64,000 bases of DNA from Tupaia tana (lineage: Eukaryota > Chordata > Mammalia > Scandentia > Tupaiidae). Shown here piece by piece: positions 44,515 to 55,400 of this stretch. A program made the translations under genes and the position numbers. The DNA lies in assembly GCA_026018925.1 (NCBI GenBank), contig JAKSZU010000025.1, positions 24,314,891-24,378,890 of the forward strand, in the 5' to 3' direction. The notes below the pieces were generated by a model. The model was not told the origin of the DNA. It saw only the letters and a list, made by a program, of their open reading frames with translations, and did no database searches. Within the stretch, counting starts at the first letter, position 1; each line of letters begins with the position of its first letter.

Positions 44515-45280
44515 TGTATATATTATGGCTCTGGAGTTCACAGGAGGAGAACCTACCAATATCAGAATTTTGTTGTGGGGGGTAGAAGAATTAAAGGAAG
44601 AGGCTATGAAAATTAATGTTACATCTCTGTAACATACATATGGATAATTTAGATATTCCTACATAAACATAATGTAGAATATCATCTCCATTTTGCACAA
44701 AAAAAGAAACTGAGGCCCAGAGATGTCACAGATTGACTAAAGACAGAAGTTTTTTTTCTTGACTCTCCATCAGTTAGCATTGGTTTATCAAATTCATTGG
44801 CAGAGAGTTTGGAATAAATTGGTGTCTAAAGTATGAGCACTGGAGGTTTGGGGAAAGCAAAGCCTGTGAATAGCTAGGGAGAAATGATAAGGCATGAACC
44901 ATGAAAAATTTCCCCTCCTTCACAATTCTGTAGGGTCAGGTTGGGGAGAGACCACATTCTCTTAGGCATCACTTGGATGAGATCATTGTTCATCAGTATC
45001 AGAAAGACTGGCTTGAACCCTGTTCCAAATCTGATTGTGCAGAGTAAGTCAAGAGTCCATTATGGTTGCTGTCATTCAGCACTCTGGAATTCTCAATATA
45101 AAAATGTTAGACCATAAAATGTGTTTACTAACGAGAAAACTCTTTACTGATGGGAAAAAGTAAAGTGTTGACAAAGCATGGAGCTGGTGAAGAGAGAGGC
45201 CAAAAATTATGGTCACTATTGTCAGGGGAGGATTCTGATAGAAAGAGTGTCCTGCAATGTCTGAGAAGGGACAAGTCTGT
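44515..45280. other. Unassigned AT-rich stretch
   Basis: A weak antisense MIR core (GAAACTGAGGCCCAGAG) at about 44706-44722; otherwise nothing recognised. Confidence 0.4.
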
Positions 45281-45291
45281 CTGTCTGTCTG

Positions 45292-45326
<35 letters not shown>

Positions 45327-45365
45327 TATATATATATAGTTATATCTATATTCTCTCTCTCTCTC

Positions 45366-45410
<45 letters not shown>

Positions 45411-45427
45411 TATAGATATATCTATAT

Positions 45428-45459
<32 letters not shown>

Positions 45460-45472
45460 GATAGATAGATAG

Positions 45473-45504
<32 letters not shown>
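45281..45504 (+). repeat. Complex microsatellite (CTGT, CT, TA, GATA, CA)
   Basis: Blocks in order: (CTGT)n, (CT)n, (TA)n, (TG), (TA)13-14 around 45374-45408, (CT)n, (TA)n, (GATA)4 and (CA)n to 45504. Several TA arrays can fold back on themselves. Confidence 0.95.
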
Positions 45505-45509
<5 letters not shown>

Positions 45510-45967
45510 TAGAGCACCATCTTACTTTAAAAAAAAAAGATGAAAAGGAAAGACTGCAAGGAAGACGGGAATGATAAATGGATTAGAGGCCATGACTTAA
45601 TATACGAAGAGAGATTGAAGTAATATAGTATAGATAGCCTAGAGAAAAAAATAGCCAAGGAAAAGAGAAATTGCTAATACTTCTAAGCACCTGAGAGGTT
45701 GTAACATTGAGTGACATTCATTTTGGAACTCGAGCACCTCAAAATACATGCTTAGTATGGTTGGGACAAATGTCTTTGGCCACTTCTTCACTGAGTTCAA
45801 TGGCACTGAAGCAGAAAAGGCAGGAAGTCAAGTGTACGTCGAAAGAGCTGTACAGAAAACAGCGAATGTGTGTGTTGCCTTCAAGGAATGCTATTATGAA
45901 TTTCCTGCCCTGTAGGAGTAAGAGTGACATGAAGCACAGGAAATCACAGAACTTGTCTGCAGACAAG

Positions 45968-46088
45968 GAGATTTCAAAAAGTTCATGGACAAATGGAATT
46001 AAAGTACAAGCATATTTTGGTGCAAAACCAAAAAATGCATGCATAGTTTTTAAAGAATGCACATTTTTCATGAGCTTTTTGAAAACCT
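45968..46088 (+). mobile_element. Small DNA transposon E (palindromic ends)
   Basis: The left end GGAGATTTCAAAAAGTTCATGG and right end CATGAGCTTTTTGAAAACC are inverted repeats over about 18 positions. The inside has GGAATTAAAGTACAAGC and TTTTGGTGCAAAACC. It is the best-preserved copy of this element in the window. Confidence 0.65.
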
Positions 46089-46284
46089 TGCATGTTTGTG
46101 AATATAATGAATATCTGATGATGTCTCAGCCTTCAGAGTGGCTTGGAATAGGGCTGATTTACTTGCTTTGTGATTCGTAGATCCTGGGTAGTTTTAACTG
46201 CTGGCTAAGAAACAATTGTACAAAGTTACAAAGCATTTATTGCTTCATGGATGAATGGTTAAGTGGGAGGGTTCTGTCTGTCTG

Positions 46285-46425
46285 TCTGCCTGAATTAAAA
46301 TCCTGATTCAGTTACAGATAGCCATATGACCTGGCAAGGAACTAGTCTCTCTAAAGCTTAGTTTCCTAGGTGTAAGATGAGGATAAAGAATAGTACCATC
46401 TCACAGGGTTCTTAAAGGTTTTACT
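46285..46425 (+). mobile_element. MIR
   Basis: Sense MIR: ATCCTGATTCAGTTACAG, AAAGCTTAGTTTCCTAGGTG, CTCACAGGGTTCTTAAAGG. Confidence 0.75.
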
Positions 46426-46437
46426 GGCCCCTAATAT

Positions 46438-46654
46438 GGGGCCAGTAGGTGGTGTGGTGGTTAAGGCGTTGGACTCTCACATGGCTGACTGTAGGTTGAA
46501 CCCCAGATCCAGCAGCTTGAAAATCACCCCAGGCATGTGTATGTGTAATGCTCAAAATCCTGAGAGGAGAATGGAGGAGAAGGGATTCCAGAGTGGCAAA
46601 TTCTCACTTTCCTTTTTGTTGACTCTTTCTCATGAACACATATTTTCTATGGCA

Positions 46655-46686
<32 letters not shown>

Positions 46687-46709
46687 AAAACAAAATAAAA
46701 CAAAAAACC
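46438..46709 (+). mobile_element. SINE family B with (CAAAA)n tail
   Basis: Head GGGGCCAGTAGGTGGTGTGG, box B-like GGTTGAACCCC (mutated), body GGAGAAGGGATTCCAGAG. The tail has expanded into a (CAAAA)n array at about 46654-46709. Confidence 0.8.
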
Positions 46710-46829
46710 AGAAAGAAAGGCAGAGAGAGAGAGAGAGAGGGAGAGAAGACATGATATACGTGAAGCACTAAGCACTTTACCTGGTTCATGTACCTGAAAG
46801 TAGTAGTTGTTTTTTATTTAAGAAACCTT

Positions 46830-47075
46830 TGGGCCAGCCTGTGGCAAGGCAAGGTGGCTGGATCCCACACGGCTGATCATGTGGCTCAAGTCCTGGACCT
46901 CGCAGCTTGAAAAGCATGCCGGGTGCATGTGTGCCCAAAATCACAAAGAAGGGTGAAATGGAGAATAAAAGAGAGAGGCAAGACCATTCCCCATGGGGTG
47001 CTTTCTCCCTCTCTCTTACCCCCTCCCCTCCACAAGCACATGCACCCTCTGGCATAATTAATAAAACAATACTAA
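46830..47075 (+). mobile_element. SINE family B
   Basis: Head GGGCCAGCCTGTGGCAAGG, box B-like GGCTCAAGTCC, GCATGCCGGGTGCATGTGTG, and the end with GCACATGCACCCTCTGGC followed by AATTAATAAAAC. Confidence 0.8.
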
Positions 47076-47104
47076 AAGAAAAGAAAAAGAAGGAAAAGAA
47101 AGCT

Positions 47105-47950
47105 TCACGGGTCCACCTTAGACCGGGCTACTTTAGATCCAGGTGCTGGGGATGTAATAGAAAAGTGAATGAAAGTCCTACCCAAGGGGCTCGTCTTACA
47201 GTGAGAATGAGAGGATAAACAGAGAAATGCATCGTGCGTTGGGTAGTGATAGACACGATGAAGAAACCTAAGTCAGGGCAAAGAGGTACAGGCAGCGAAC
47301 TATTCTGAGAGAGCATTCCGATGGGCCCAAAGTCAGGAAGGAAACATGAGTTTGGAAACGTGTGGTAGTCCACTGATGCAAAGCGATGGTTGGGGTGGAC
47401 AGGAGTAATGGACAGGTAATGGGACGGAGCGGTGGGTAGGGACATAGCGTTGAGAAGCTCAAAGGCAGATCAGTCGGAGGAGGCTTGCTACCACAATGGA
47501 CGACCACCACAACCCAGTGGCTGAACACAATAGAAAGTGAGTTCTAACCCGAGTCGCTCCCTCCAGGAGCCCGGGCTCCTTCCTTCTTGTGGCCCTGCCA
47601 TGCCTGGGACCTTCCACATTTAGAGGTACCTGGAGGAGGGGCAAAGCATGGGAGATCGCATGAGCACATTTTATGAACCAGGTTGGAACTAGTACATGTT
47701 TATTGGCTGGACACTCGCTCACATGGCTGTATTTAACCGCAGTGAAGCCGGGCAATGCACCCCAGCTGTGTGTCCGGGGACGTGGCAAGTCTGGGTGAAC
47801 ACATCACCAACAGGACAGAAAGGTCCTGGATCCTGACCCTGAAGTAACTCCAGCTAGTGAGTTATCAAATTCATATTTTAAAGTAGTTTTTGAAAAAATG
47901 CATTGGGGGGCTGGGAAGAGAGAGAGAGAGGAGGAGGAGAAAGATACATG
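47105..47950. other. Degraded old repeat material, unassigned
   Basis: 47140-47350 reads like an ancient mammalian repeat (CCAGGTGCTGGGGATG, then GATAAACAGAGAAATGC). 47490-47800 has GTGGCTGAACACAATAGAAAG and GGAACTAGTACATG, phrases found in old transposon relics. No family is assigned. Confidence 0.35.
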
Positions 47951-47954
47951 ACAT

Positions 47955-48330
47955 TATTTGGAAGCAGGGTCTTCCCATAGTTAATCAAGTTGAGGTAAGG
48001 ACATAATGGATTATTGTGGCAACTAACACAATTACTGCTGTCTTTATAAGAAGAGGAAAATCTGGATGTAGACACAGAGGGGCGAAGGCCATGTGAAGAC
48101 AAAGGCAGAGATCGGAGGATGCCTCTACAACGGGGTAGCACCAGGGATTCCTGGCAATCACCAAAAGAAGAGGCAAGTGATGATTTTCCCCTGGAACCTT
48201 AAAGGAGACATGGCCCTACTGACAGCTTGATTTTGGACCTCTATGAGAGAAAAAAAATCTGTATCTTTAAGCCACTCAGACTGTGGTCATTCTCCTGGCT
48301 CCAGGGAACCGATGCTGTATCTAACAGGAC
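47955..48330 (+). mobile_element. MLT1 (ERVL-MaLR) LTR fragment
   Basis: The order CTTTATAAGAAGAGGAAAATC, GGCCATGTGAAGACAAAGGC, CTGGCAATCACCAAAAGAAG, GGAGACATGGCCCTACTGAC, TATCTTTAAGCCACTCAGAC is the typical MLT1 LTR order. This is an old non-coding endogenous retroviral LTR; no internal coding region is visible. Confidence 0.85.
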
Positions 48331-50159
48331 CAAACACAGAGCGGCATTCGGCAGGGAGGGAGTAGCACATCTTTGCTCAGCATTGAAACTATTCTTAAAA
48401 AAAAATGACTTTACGTTTTCAGTGGTAAAAGTGCTATCATACCTGTTCTCCTTTTTACTGTAGAGGAGAAGGAACAAAAGCTTGGAAAGTTAAGGAGCTT
48501 GCCCCAGTTCACACAACCGACGGGGAATATTGAGGTTCTCTGCTTCCAGTTCACATCCCTGGAACGAGGCTGATCCCTCCATGTAAGAATTAGGATGTAG
48601 CTTCTTGCTGAGTCATCAGGTACCACCCTGGGAAATTAGGAAGCAGTGACCCTGCAGGCTGCGGGTAGCTCCCTAGAGGACTTCTGTGCTCAGTAGGGCT
48701 TAAAATACTTGCCTGTTCAGAAAGGCTTACCTTCCCTGCCTCCCAGCTGGAAGAGCCAAAGACAAGCACAAATGAGTTGTCGTCCTTGGTTGTCACGTGG
48801 CCGTGTGCAGGAGGTTTAAGGGCTCTTGCCCACTTTCAGTGTTTCTCTGGGTGTTTCCCAAGCAGCCTTCCAGCTGCTGGGCAGTCAACTGTGCTTTCTG
48901 GCGACCGACCTACCAATTAACTGGGTGCCCTGTGCTCTGGCAGAGCTCTACGTGGCCTCACGTCATTCTGAGACGCACTCAGTGCTCTCGTGGCTCGGAG
49001 GTTCTGCAAGTCGAATGTCCACGATGGCTAAGATATCACAGAGCAGTTGAATGTGCCTCAGCTCCGATATTTCATGCCAAGTTCAGATTTAAAGACGCCG
49101 TCTTTTAGTAGACGAAAACCTGTTACCGGTTGGTGGGTAGTTAGAGGATGCGTCTTCCTTCCTAAACCAAATCCGAGAAGGCCACCGTGACCCTGCGTGA
49201 GGTTGCGGTGAGGCCGCCATGATTTTGACCAATGATGTTGCATTTTCTAGTCCTTTCTGCTGTGCTCCAGGCATCAGGATGGTTCTTTTAAGAGATTCGT
49301 CACAGTATAACTCAGATTAGAATCTGGCCCCAAGGTCTTTTAGAAGAGGAAAGCTTTGCGAGAAACTGCGGACCAAGATGACAAAGTGGCATCTCGTTTG
49401 CTCTCTGTGTAAGTGAGTGCTCAGGAGAGCTGAAAAGGAGGAAGTGAGCCCTCATCCAGCTCAGACCGGGTCCTTTGGTCAAGGCAGTAGGAGGCCTTGT
49501 TACCTTCGATGGCCATCTTGCTCACGAGAGTTTCAGCCTCGGTGTTAAGGCGGACATCTCTTAGAATGCACTTAGTGGTTGTGTTTAACTGTGTTAAACC
49601 CAGTTTATTATGCTGTGTGCACGAAGGCCAGTACATACATGGCATTTCCAGGCCAGATTGACCCACATAGACCATGTGTTCAGCTCTGGAAATGTTGGCT
49701 CTTTCTTTGCCCTAGAATTAATTATGGACATGTGAGTTCCTTCATATGTCCTTTCTCCATTCTTTCTTAAATTATTTATACTAGGATAGGCAGGGATAGT
49801 TGAAATTCAAAAGTAAAGCAAAGTCCTATTCAATTCGCAAGTTCCTTACTCGATAGTAATTGGTCTAAAATAAAAAGTAACCATCACGGCACCTACCTCA
49901 GAAAACATAGTTGTGTTTTCAGCATACTGCATATTTTGTTCTCATAGTGAGTTATTGTTATGTTACAAACAGATGAATTGAGTCTACTAGTTTCCACACA
50001 GGGGATGACTACCAGATAAATAACAGGGGCTGGGCAGGAGACCAGTGAGTAGGAGGGCACAGAAGAAATGTCATAACATGTCACAGATGAAGTCATATTT
50101 GAACCGTCTTTGGTAAGGCCTCCCATAGAGAGAGTGGGGACAGAGAGAAAAGGTGAGTG
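48331..50159. other. Mostly unassigned stretch
   Basis: A weak antisense MIR (AGAGGAGAAGGAACAAAAGC) at about 48455-48540. No other repeat or exon is recognised over 1.8 kb. Confidence 0.4.
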
Positions 50160-50172
50160 AAGGCATGTTTCT

Positions 50173-50442
50173 TTTTTTTTTTTCTTTTTTTGGAGAGGTT
50201 TTCGCTACAGGGCACGTGCGCTTGCCAGAAAGACAGAGAGAGACAGAGAGACAGAAAGCGAGAAATCACCCCCCAGGGGGGATGGCCACGCCGCAATCCC
50301 TTCTCCTCCATTCTCCTCTCGGGATCTTGGGCATGCACGCACATGTGCTTGGCGTGAGTTTAAGCCACCGGGTCCAGGACTCGAACCGTGGTCGACTACA
50401 TGGGAGTCCAGCGACATAGCCACTATGCTAACTGCTGGTCCC
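50173..50442 (-). mobile_element. SINE family A, young copy with 13-bp TSD
   Basis: AAGGCATGTTTCT is repeated exactly at 50160-50172 and 50443-50455. The antisense body keeps most CpGs and the box B-like complement GGACTCGAACC. It is one of the most intact copies and would serve well as a subfamily reference. Confidence 0.93.
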
Positions 50443-50529
50443 AAGGCATGTTTCTAGCAGACGTGGTGGGATGCTAAGGAAACTGGTAAGTGTGTCTGGA
50501 ACCTGCAATAATAAAGAGTAGAAAAGTGG

Positions 50530-50643
50530 ATTAGAGTAAAGCCAGTGCCAGAGTGTTAAGGGCTTTGAGTCCCAGGATACAGACTTCAAACAATGTCTCC
50601 TTTCAGAAGGGCATGAAGAACACTGGAAGGGTTTGGACAAGGT

Positions 50644-50680
<37 letters not shown>

Positions 50681-50980
50681 GGGGCGGAAACCAGTGCTGA
50701 GCTTTTAGGAAGATTAACTTGGCAGCTGTGTGAGGTTGACATCAGAGGTAAGGTACGTAGGTGAGCTGGAGATGAGGAGAGAGTTCCGTAGACTTGTGAA
50801 TTCAGTCGCATGTTGATTCTCGTAAGATGAATTAGAAGTAATCTCTTGATTGGTAGGAGAGGACCAGTGTGGGGAAAGAATGAAAGGAAGACACCCATGT
50901 TTGGTGACCTCAGATAGATGCCTGCAAGATTGGCAGTTTTGTGGCAGAATGGAAAATCATGAGTGACAAAAAAATCTGGG
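50530..50980 (+). mobile_element. Ancient unassigned interspersed repeat, second copy
   Basis: It contains TTTAGGAAGATTAACTTGGC and AGTGTGGGGAAAGAATG and parallels 2400-2960. A (TG)17 tract (50645-50678) interrupts it. The 222-codon open frame on the opposite strand over this block is not a gene. Confidence 0.45.
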
Positions 50981-51285
50981 GACAGATCACTCTTAGTGTT
51001 GTGACAACTGATGCTAGTGATGGTCAGCAAAATAATCAAGATCTTTGATAACAAAATAAAATAGGATAATAGAGACACTGCAGTAATAAATTCCATGAGC
51101 AGTGGGATTCGTACATCTGTGTGTCCTTTGGAATGATGAACACCAACAATAGATAACCAGGCGAAATGATAGATGTGTTCATTTGTTTCAGAGTCGTACC
51201 ATTTTGCTATGTATATGTAGCTTATAGCATCACATTGAATATGTTAAATATATAAGATGAGATTTACTTTACAACATTATGAACA

Positions 51286-51527
51286 TGGGACCAGCAGATG
51301 GCAAAATGAGTAGGTACATCGCTAGACTCTCATGAACTTGATGGTAGTCTGAGTCCCAGATCCACCAGCTTAAAACTCATGCCAGGCACATGTGTGTACG
51401 TGCCCAAGATCCTGGAAGGAAAATGGAGGAGAAGGGATTGAGGCATAACCAGTCCCCCTAAGGGAGTGACATCTTGCTTTTTGTATGGCAAATACACGTG
51501 CCCTATAGCAAAAATCTCTCAAAAAAA
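51286..51527 (+). mobile_element. SINE family A with 10-bp TSD
   Basis: ATTATGAACA repeats at 51276-51285 and 51528-51537. The head is diverged (GGGACCAGCAGATGGCAAAA), and the CT-rich end segment before CCCTATAGCAAAAATCTC is deleted. Confidence 0.85.
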
Positions 51528-51539
51528 ATTATGAACACA

Positions 51540-52300
51540 AAAAATACCTTTCATATTTATCTTATTTTTTGGCCTAAAATATATAATCTATACATCCACA
51601 GGGTACATAGACGTTTATAATGCTATATTATGATATTTAAGTCCAAGGTCATTAAAATAACAAACATTAGAAGGAAGATGGTAACTAAGGTTTTTATTTA
51701 TGTGGTCTTTGGTTGACATTTGTGTGGGACAGTGTCTGTCAAATTGGTTGTTTTGTTCCTGTCTGAAGCACACCAAATAAAGCTGCCAGTAGTTTAAGGA
51801 ATGTAAGTAGCATGTGTTTTCGAAGATTATGCATGTGTACTTTAAATTTTAATAGCCACTGATAAAGACCTCAAGAGAGTCGAGCTCACCAGTGTTGGAC
51901 TTCAGCTTAAATGTTTTTTTTTTTTTTTTTTAAAGTAGTAAGATGCTCATCCTGGACCATGAAGGAAGGCAAGGGTGACTATTTGAAGTGGAATTTATTT
52001 CTCATCCCAATCCATGAGCGCTTTCTACTGGGGTAACTTGGTGTATACATGTTTAATATTATGAAGCCACCAGTGTTAATAAAAATAGCTGAATACATAT
52101 TGACATCCTCGGAGATCAGGCTTTGGAATACTGAGTGGGCTTGTTAGATGGTGAAACTTTGAGAAATATCTTTCAGAGATTTTTTAACGACATTTACTTA
52201 TCAGTGATCCAGATGGCACTCGAAATGATGAATAATAAGCGTTACAAGTAGGTAAAACCTTGGCCAGTAGAAAATTGTTCTGAGTGTGTATGTGATACAT
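51540..52300. promoter_or_regulatory. Candidate conserved non-coding block
   Basis: Repeat-free, AT-rich DNA with motifs such as TTATTTATGTGGTCTTTGG and AGATTATGCATGTGTAC. A T run at 51917-51935 divides it. The call is inferred from texture only. Confidence 0.25.
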
Positions 52301-53355
52301 TCTTGCAGGCAAAGAAAAACAAGGAAAGAGGTCAAATTAAAGACGTGGTAAAGAGTAGTGTCTTTTACATTGACTCTTTATTCAGAGACGTTTTTGTGGG
52401 GTGCCTTCTTAAACTTCCTAGTATTTACCGTCTGATACGTTGCTTTAAAGGAAGAGAAACATGGTACTCATTTAATTTACTTCTTGAAAAAAAAAAAACA
52501 ACTTCCTCAAAATCACAATAGGAATTCATACTCTGGGACCCACGAATGGGCACCAAGATATCTGTCAGCTCTTTAAAACTGTGTGAGAATTCGCATGCTT
52601 GCACCCATATGCATTTCTGCAAAAAGAGGCCTCTCTATTTTCTCTTTTCATTTAGGCTCTCAAAGGGTTTGCAACCCTCACCGGGCACAGAACCACTGGG
52701 TTAATGGAAGGTGGACATAACTGCCAGGCTTCTGGCAGGTAACAGATGGCACGCTCAGATGGGGTTAGAGTTTAATGAAGAGACTTTTCAGGGGTGTGAG
52801 AAGGGTTAAAGGAAATCAACAGGCGATGAGTCCCCTGGGGCCAGCCACACTGGGAGGCCAGGACCACCCCACACCTGGAGAGGCCAGGGAGGGAGCTGGT
52901 TCTGAAACTCAGAGAGCTCTAACTGTGGCTGCTTTAGAGGGTTCATTTTAGGAGTGCAGCCACCGAGGGGGAAGCAATCCCTTCCAAACCATGCCTAGTC
53001 GGGAAGTAGCTGGGGGAAACACCCCACGTGATTTCCTTCCTGACCTCGGGTCTATTGTTAATTTCCTCCAATATCGCAACCTACTCAGGAGTGGAAGGCA
53101 CCAAGCCCACCGACGACCTTTATAGGTCAGTCTCGGGGACACAGGTGGCAGAGAAGGGCAAGCCAAGATGGGGAGGAGCAAATAGTGAATACCCAGTGGA
53201 GTGGGACTCAGCTGGCACCTTTTATTATGTCCCAGGGTCTGCCCTCCTCCTGCCAACGTGAACCGTGGTGAAGTTCTGTCACAGTAATTAGCTTGGTTTA
53301 GAAATAGTCACCACCTAGACCAAAACAACTTTATTCTTATTTATGTTTTGTCAAT
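52301..53355. other. Unassigned non-coding stretch
   Basis: No repeat or gene is recognised. GC rises between 52680 and 53270. Confidence 0.4.
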
Positions 53356-53359
53356 CCTC

Positions 53360-53605
53360 TAATTTCTTTTTTAATTGCTAGAGAGCATGTGTACTTGCAT
53401 AAAAGAGAGAGAGACAGAGAGAGAGAAAGCAGCTCCCAATGAAGCATAGTCAGCTGCAGTTCCTTTATTTCTTCTTCCCATTGGGATATTAGGCGTTCAC
53501 ACACGTGTCTGGCGTGTTTGCCAAGCCACTGGGGGAGATATTTGAACCATGGTCAGCCATGGGGGTCTGGCTCCCTTAACTGCTGGGCTACAAGGCTGCC
53601 CCTCA
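53360..53605 (-). mobile_element. tRNA-derived SINE, diverged (C-like)
   Basis: Antisense element: AGAGAGCATGTGTACTTGC, GCAGCTCCCAATGAAGC, TCACACACGTGTCTGGCGTG, and head complement GCTGGGCTACAAGGCTGCCC. The 19.15-kb copy has a similar end. Confidence 0.65.
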
Positions 53606-53711
53606 AGACTCTGTATCTTAATATCAATATCTTAAGGGTGTGTTCTAATTGAGCCAGGTGAACACGAAAGGGTCAGCAGCTTAAAATTAATTTCATGTTA
53701 AGATAATTATG

Positions 53712-53977
53712 TTGGGGAACCAGCAGTTAGCGTAATGGCTATGTCGCTGGATTCCCAGGTAGTCGACCGTGGTTTGCGTCCCGGACCTGGTGGCTTAAAC
53801 TCACGCTGGGCGCGTGTGCGTGCATGCCCAAAATCCCAGGAGGAGAATGGAGGAGAAGGGATTGTGGTGTGGCCATCCCCCCGGGGGGTGATTTCTTGCT
53901 TTCTGTCTCTATATCTCTCTCTGTCTGTCTGGCGAGCGCACGCGCCCTATAGCAAAAACCTCTCAAAAAAAAAAAAA
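53712..53977 (+). mobile_element. SINE family A, young copy with 12-bp TSD
   Basis: AAGATAATTATG repeats at 53700-53711 and 53978-53989. The integration point TGTT|AAGATAA fits the L1 endonuclease pattern. The body keeps GGCGCGTGTGCGTGC and GGCGAGCGCACGCGCCC, so CpGs are well preserved. It is probably among the youngest elements here. Confidence 0.93.
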
Positions 53978-54159
53978 AAGATAATTATGATGAATGTTGG
54001 GAAAAATTTTAAAGAGGTGAATGCCATGGGAACATCTCTCGCTAGAATGCTAGAGAAGCAAAGAACGATAGTGATTTACTCACATCCAATAAAACAGAAC
54101 TGTGGTTGCACCACAGTCAACAGAACTTGCCCTTTATTTCTGTGAGAGACTCAGATCTG

Positions 54160-54540
54160 TAAGCTCCAGTATTGCATTAACTCATTGTACAGAGTTCATT
54201 ATTGTAATTAGACTGCTTTTTAAGTTTATTAGTGGACTCACTAATGTACTCTTAAAAAGCTTTATTTGGAAGGGAGTCAATACCCGAAGCCAATAGAACG
54301 GAGAGCTGTGCCCCACGCTCTCCTGCTGAAAATCATGTTATCAATTTTCATGTGACTGTTAATCAATTAGAGTGACAGAGAGATGATTTGAAGTCAATTT
54401 TCTGTTTATTGCTAAATTAGCATGGGATCACGTGTGCTTATTTTGGGTTTCAAAGAGGCTATGGTCTCTTTTGTGAAGAAACAGAATGGCGGTCAGCAAG
54501 GCAGTCATCATTTGTGAGGTTTAAAATATTTGCATTTTAG
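54160..54540. promoter_or_regulatory. Candidate conserved non-coding element
   Basis: Repeat-free block with homeodomain-like motifs (GTTAATCAATTAGAGTG at about 54357-54373, GCTAAATTAGCATG at 54411-54424). The call is inferred from composition. Confidence 0.3.
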
Positions 54541-54691
54541 GATGCAGCAGCTACAACTAATAGCCACGGGGCGGGGAGGGGTGGCAGATCTGTCTGGTGT
54601 CTGTGCGTGGGGTTGCCCTGGGACAACTGGCGTAGGCCAACGTCTGAGGAACGGCACCCCCAGTGCAAACAGAGCCAGTCAGCGTGTAGCC

Positions 54692-54795
54692 CCGGAAGTG
54701 AATCAAGCATGGGGTAGCCAGTGGTTGATGAGCAGGTTGTGCTCCGGAAGTGAATCAAGTATGGGATAGCTAGTGGTTGATGAGCAGGTTGTGCT
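54692..54795 (+). repeat. 52-bp tandem duplication with two ETS-type sites
   Basis: Unit 1 (54692-54743) and unit 2 (54744-54795) differ at only three positions, all transitions. Each starts with CCGGAAGTG, a perfect core for GABPA/ETS factors. The duplication is recent relative to flanking repeats. Confidence 0.9.
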
Positions 54796-55400
54796 CAAAA
54801 TGAGCAGGAACCCAGTTGCTCAGAATGAACAAGCGTGCTGTAAGAGGCGCCATCTTCAGGAGAGGATGGACGGGGATTTAGGCTGTCGTGCCCTCCTGTG
54901 TTGTGGTTAACTGATTGGTTAGATATTGAAAGCATCATTGGGATTTAAATAAAAGATTATGAAATGATAAGTGAAACAGCAGCCAGCCAGACGATGCTGC
55001 TGGTGGTGATGCTGCCAGTCCCATGGTGGCTGCCGCCTTTGTACTGAGTGTTTGCTGTGACACTAACTCGACGCTAAGGGCTTCGGAGAGGGAGAAGGTA
55101 TTTCTGTCAGCAGCTCTAGAACTTGCAATTTGTTGATGATGGCGGTGGCTTTAGGAGCTGTCTCTTGTTCACAAAGGAAAAAATAAAGGCCTCTCTGATT
55201 AGATAACAGTCTCTATCTAGTTGTTCTAGGAGTTTCTATTCCTCTTTAACAGAAAAGAGAGATAAAGAGGCTTGTGCATCCTAGAGGTTGACTTTTTTCC
55301 AACTCCAGAGACTGTAAATTTGACCATGATCTTAAAATTTCCGACCAGGAGCCAAAGGCCTCTTTTTGAGACTGCCTTTTGCATTTGGAAACTCATCTTT
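54796..55400. other. Unassigned non-coding stretch
   Basis: No repeat or gene is recognised. Confidence 0.4.

Noticed and set aside
45707-46180. 157-codon open frame on the plus strand
   Set aside because: Its second half runs through the small DNA element at 45968-46088, and the first half has no recognised domain.
47955-48330. Possible intact endogenous retrovirus
   Set aside because: Only one old MLT1 LTR is visible; no internal gag, pol or env-like text or second LTR is present.
50428-51096. 222-codon open frame on the minus strand
   Set aside because: It runs antisense through a SINE edge, a (TG)17 tract and an ancient repeat, including a run of Thr-His. No domain or start context was seen.
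54692-54795. Possible CRISPR array from repeated units
   Set aside because: Only two contiguous units without spacers in mammalian DNA; it is a simple tandem duplication.
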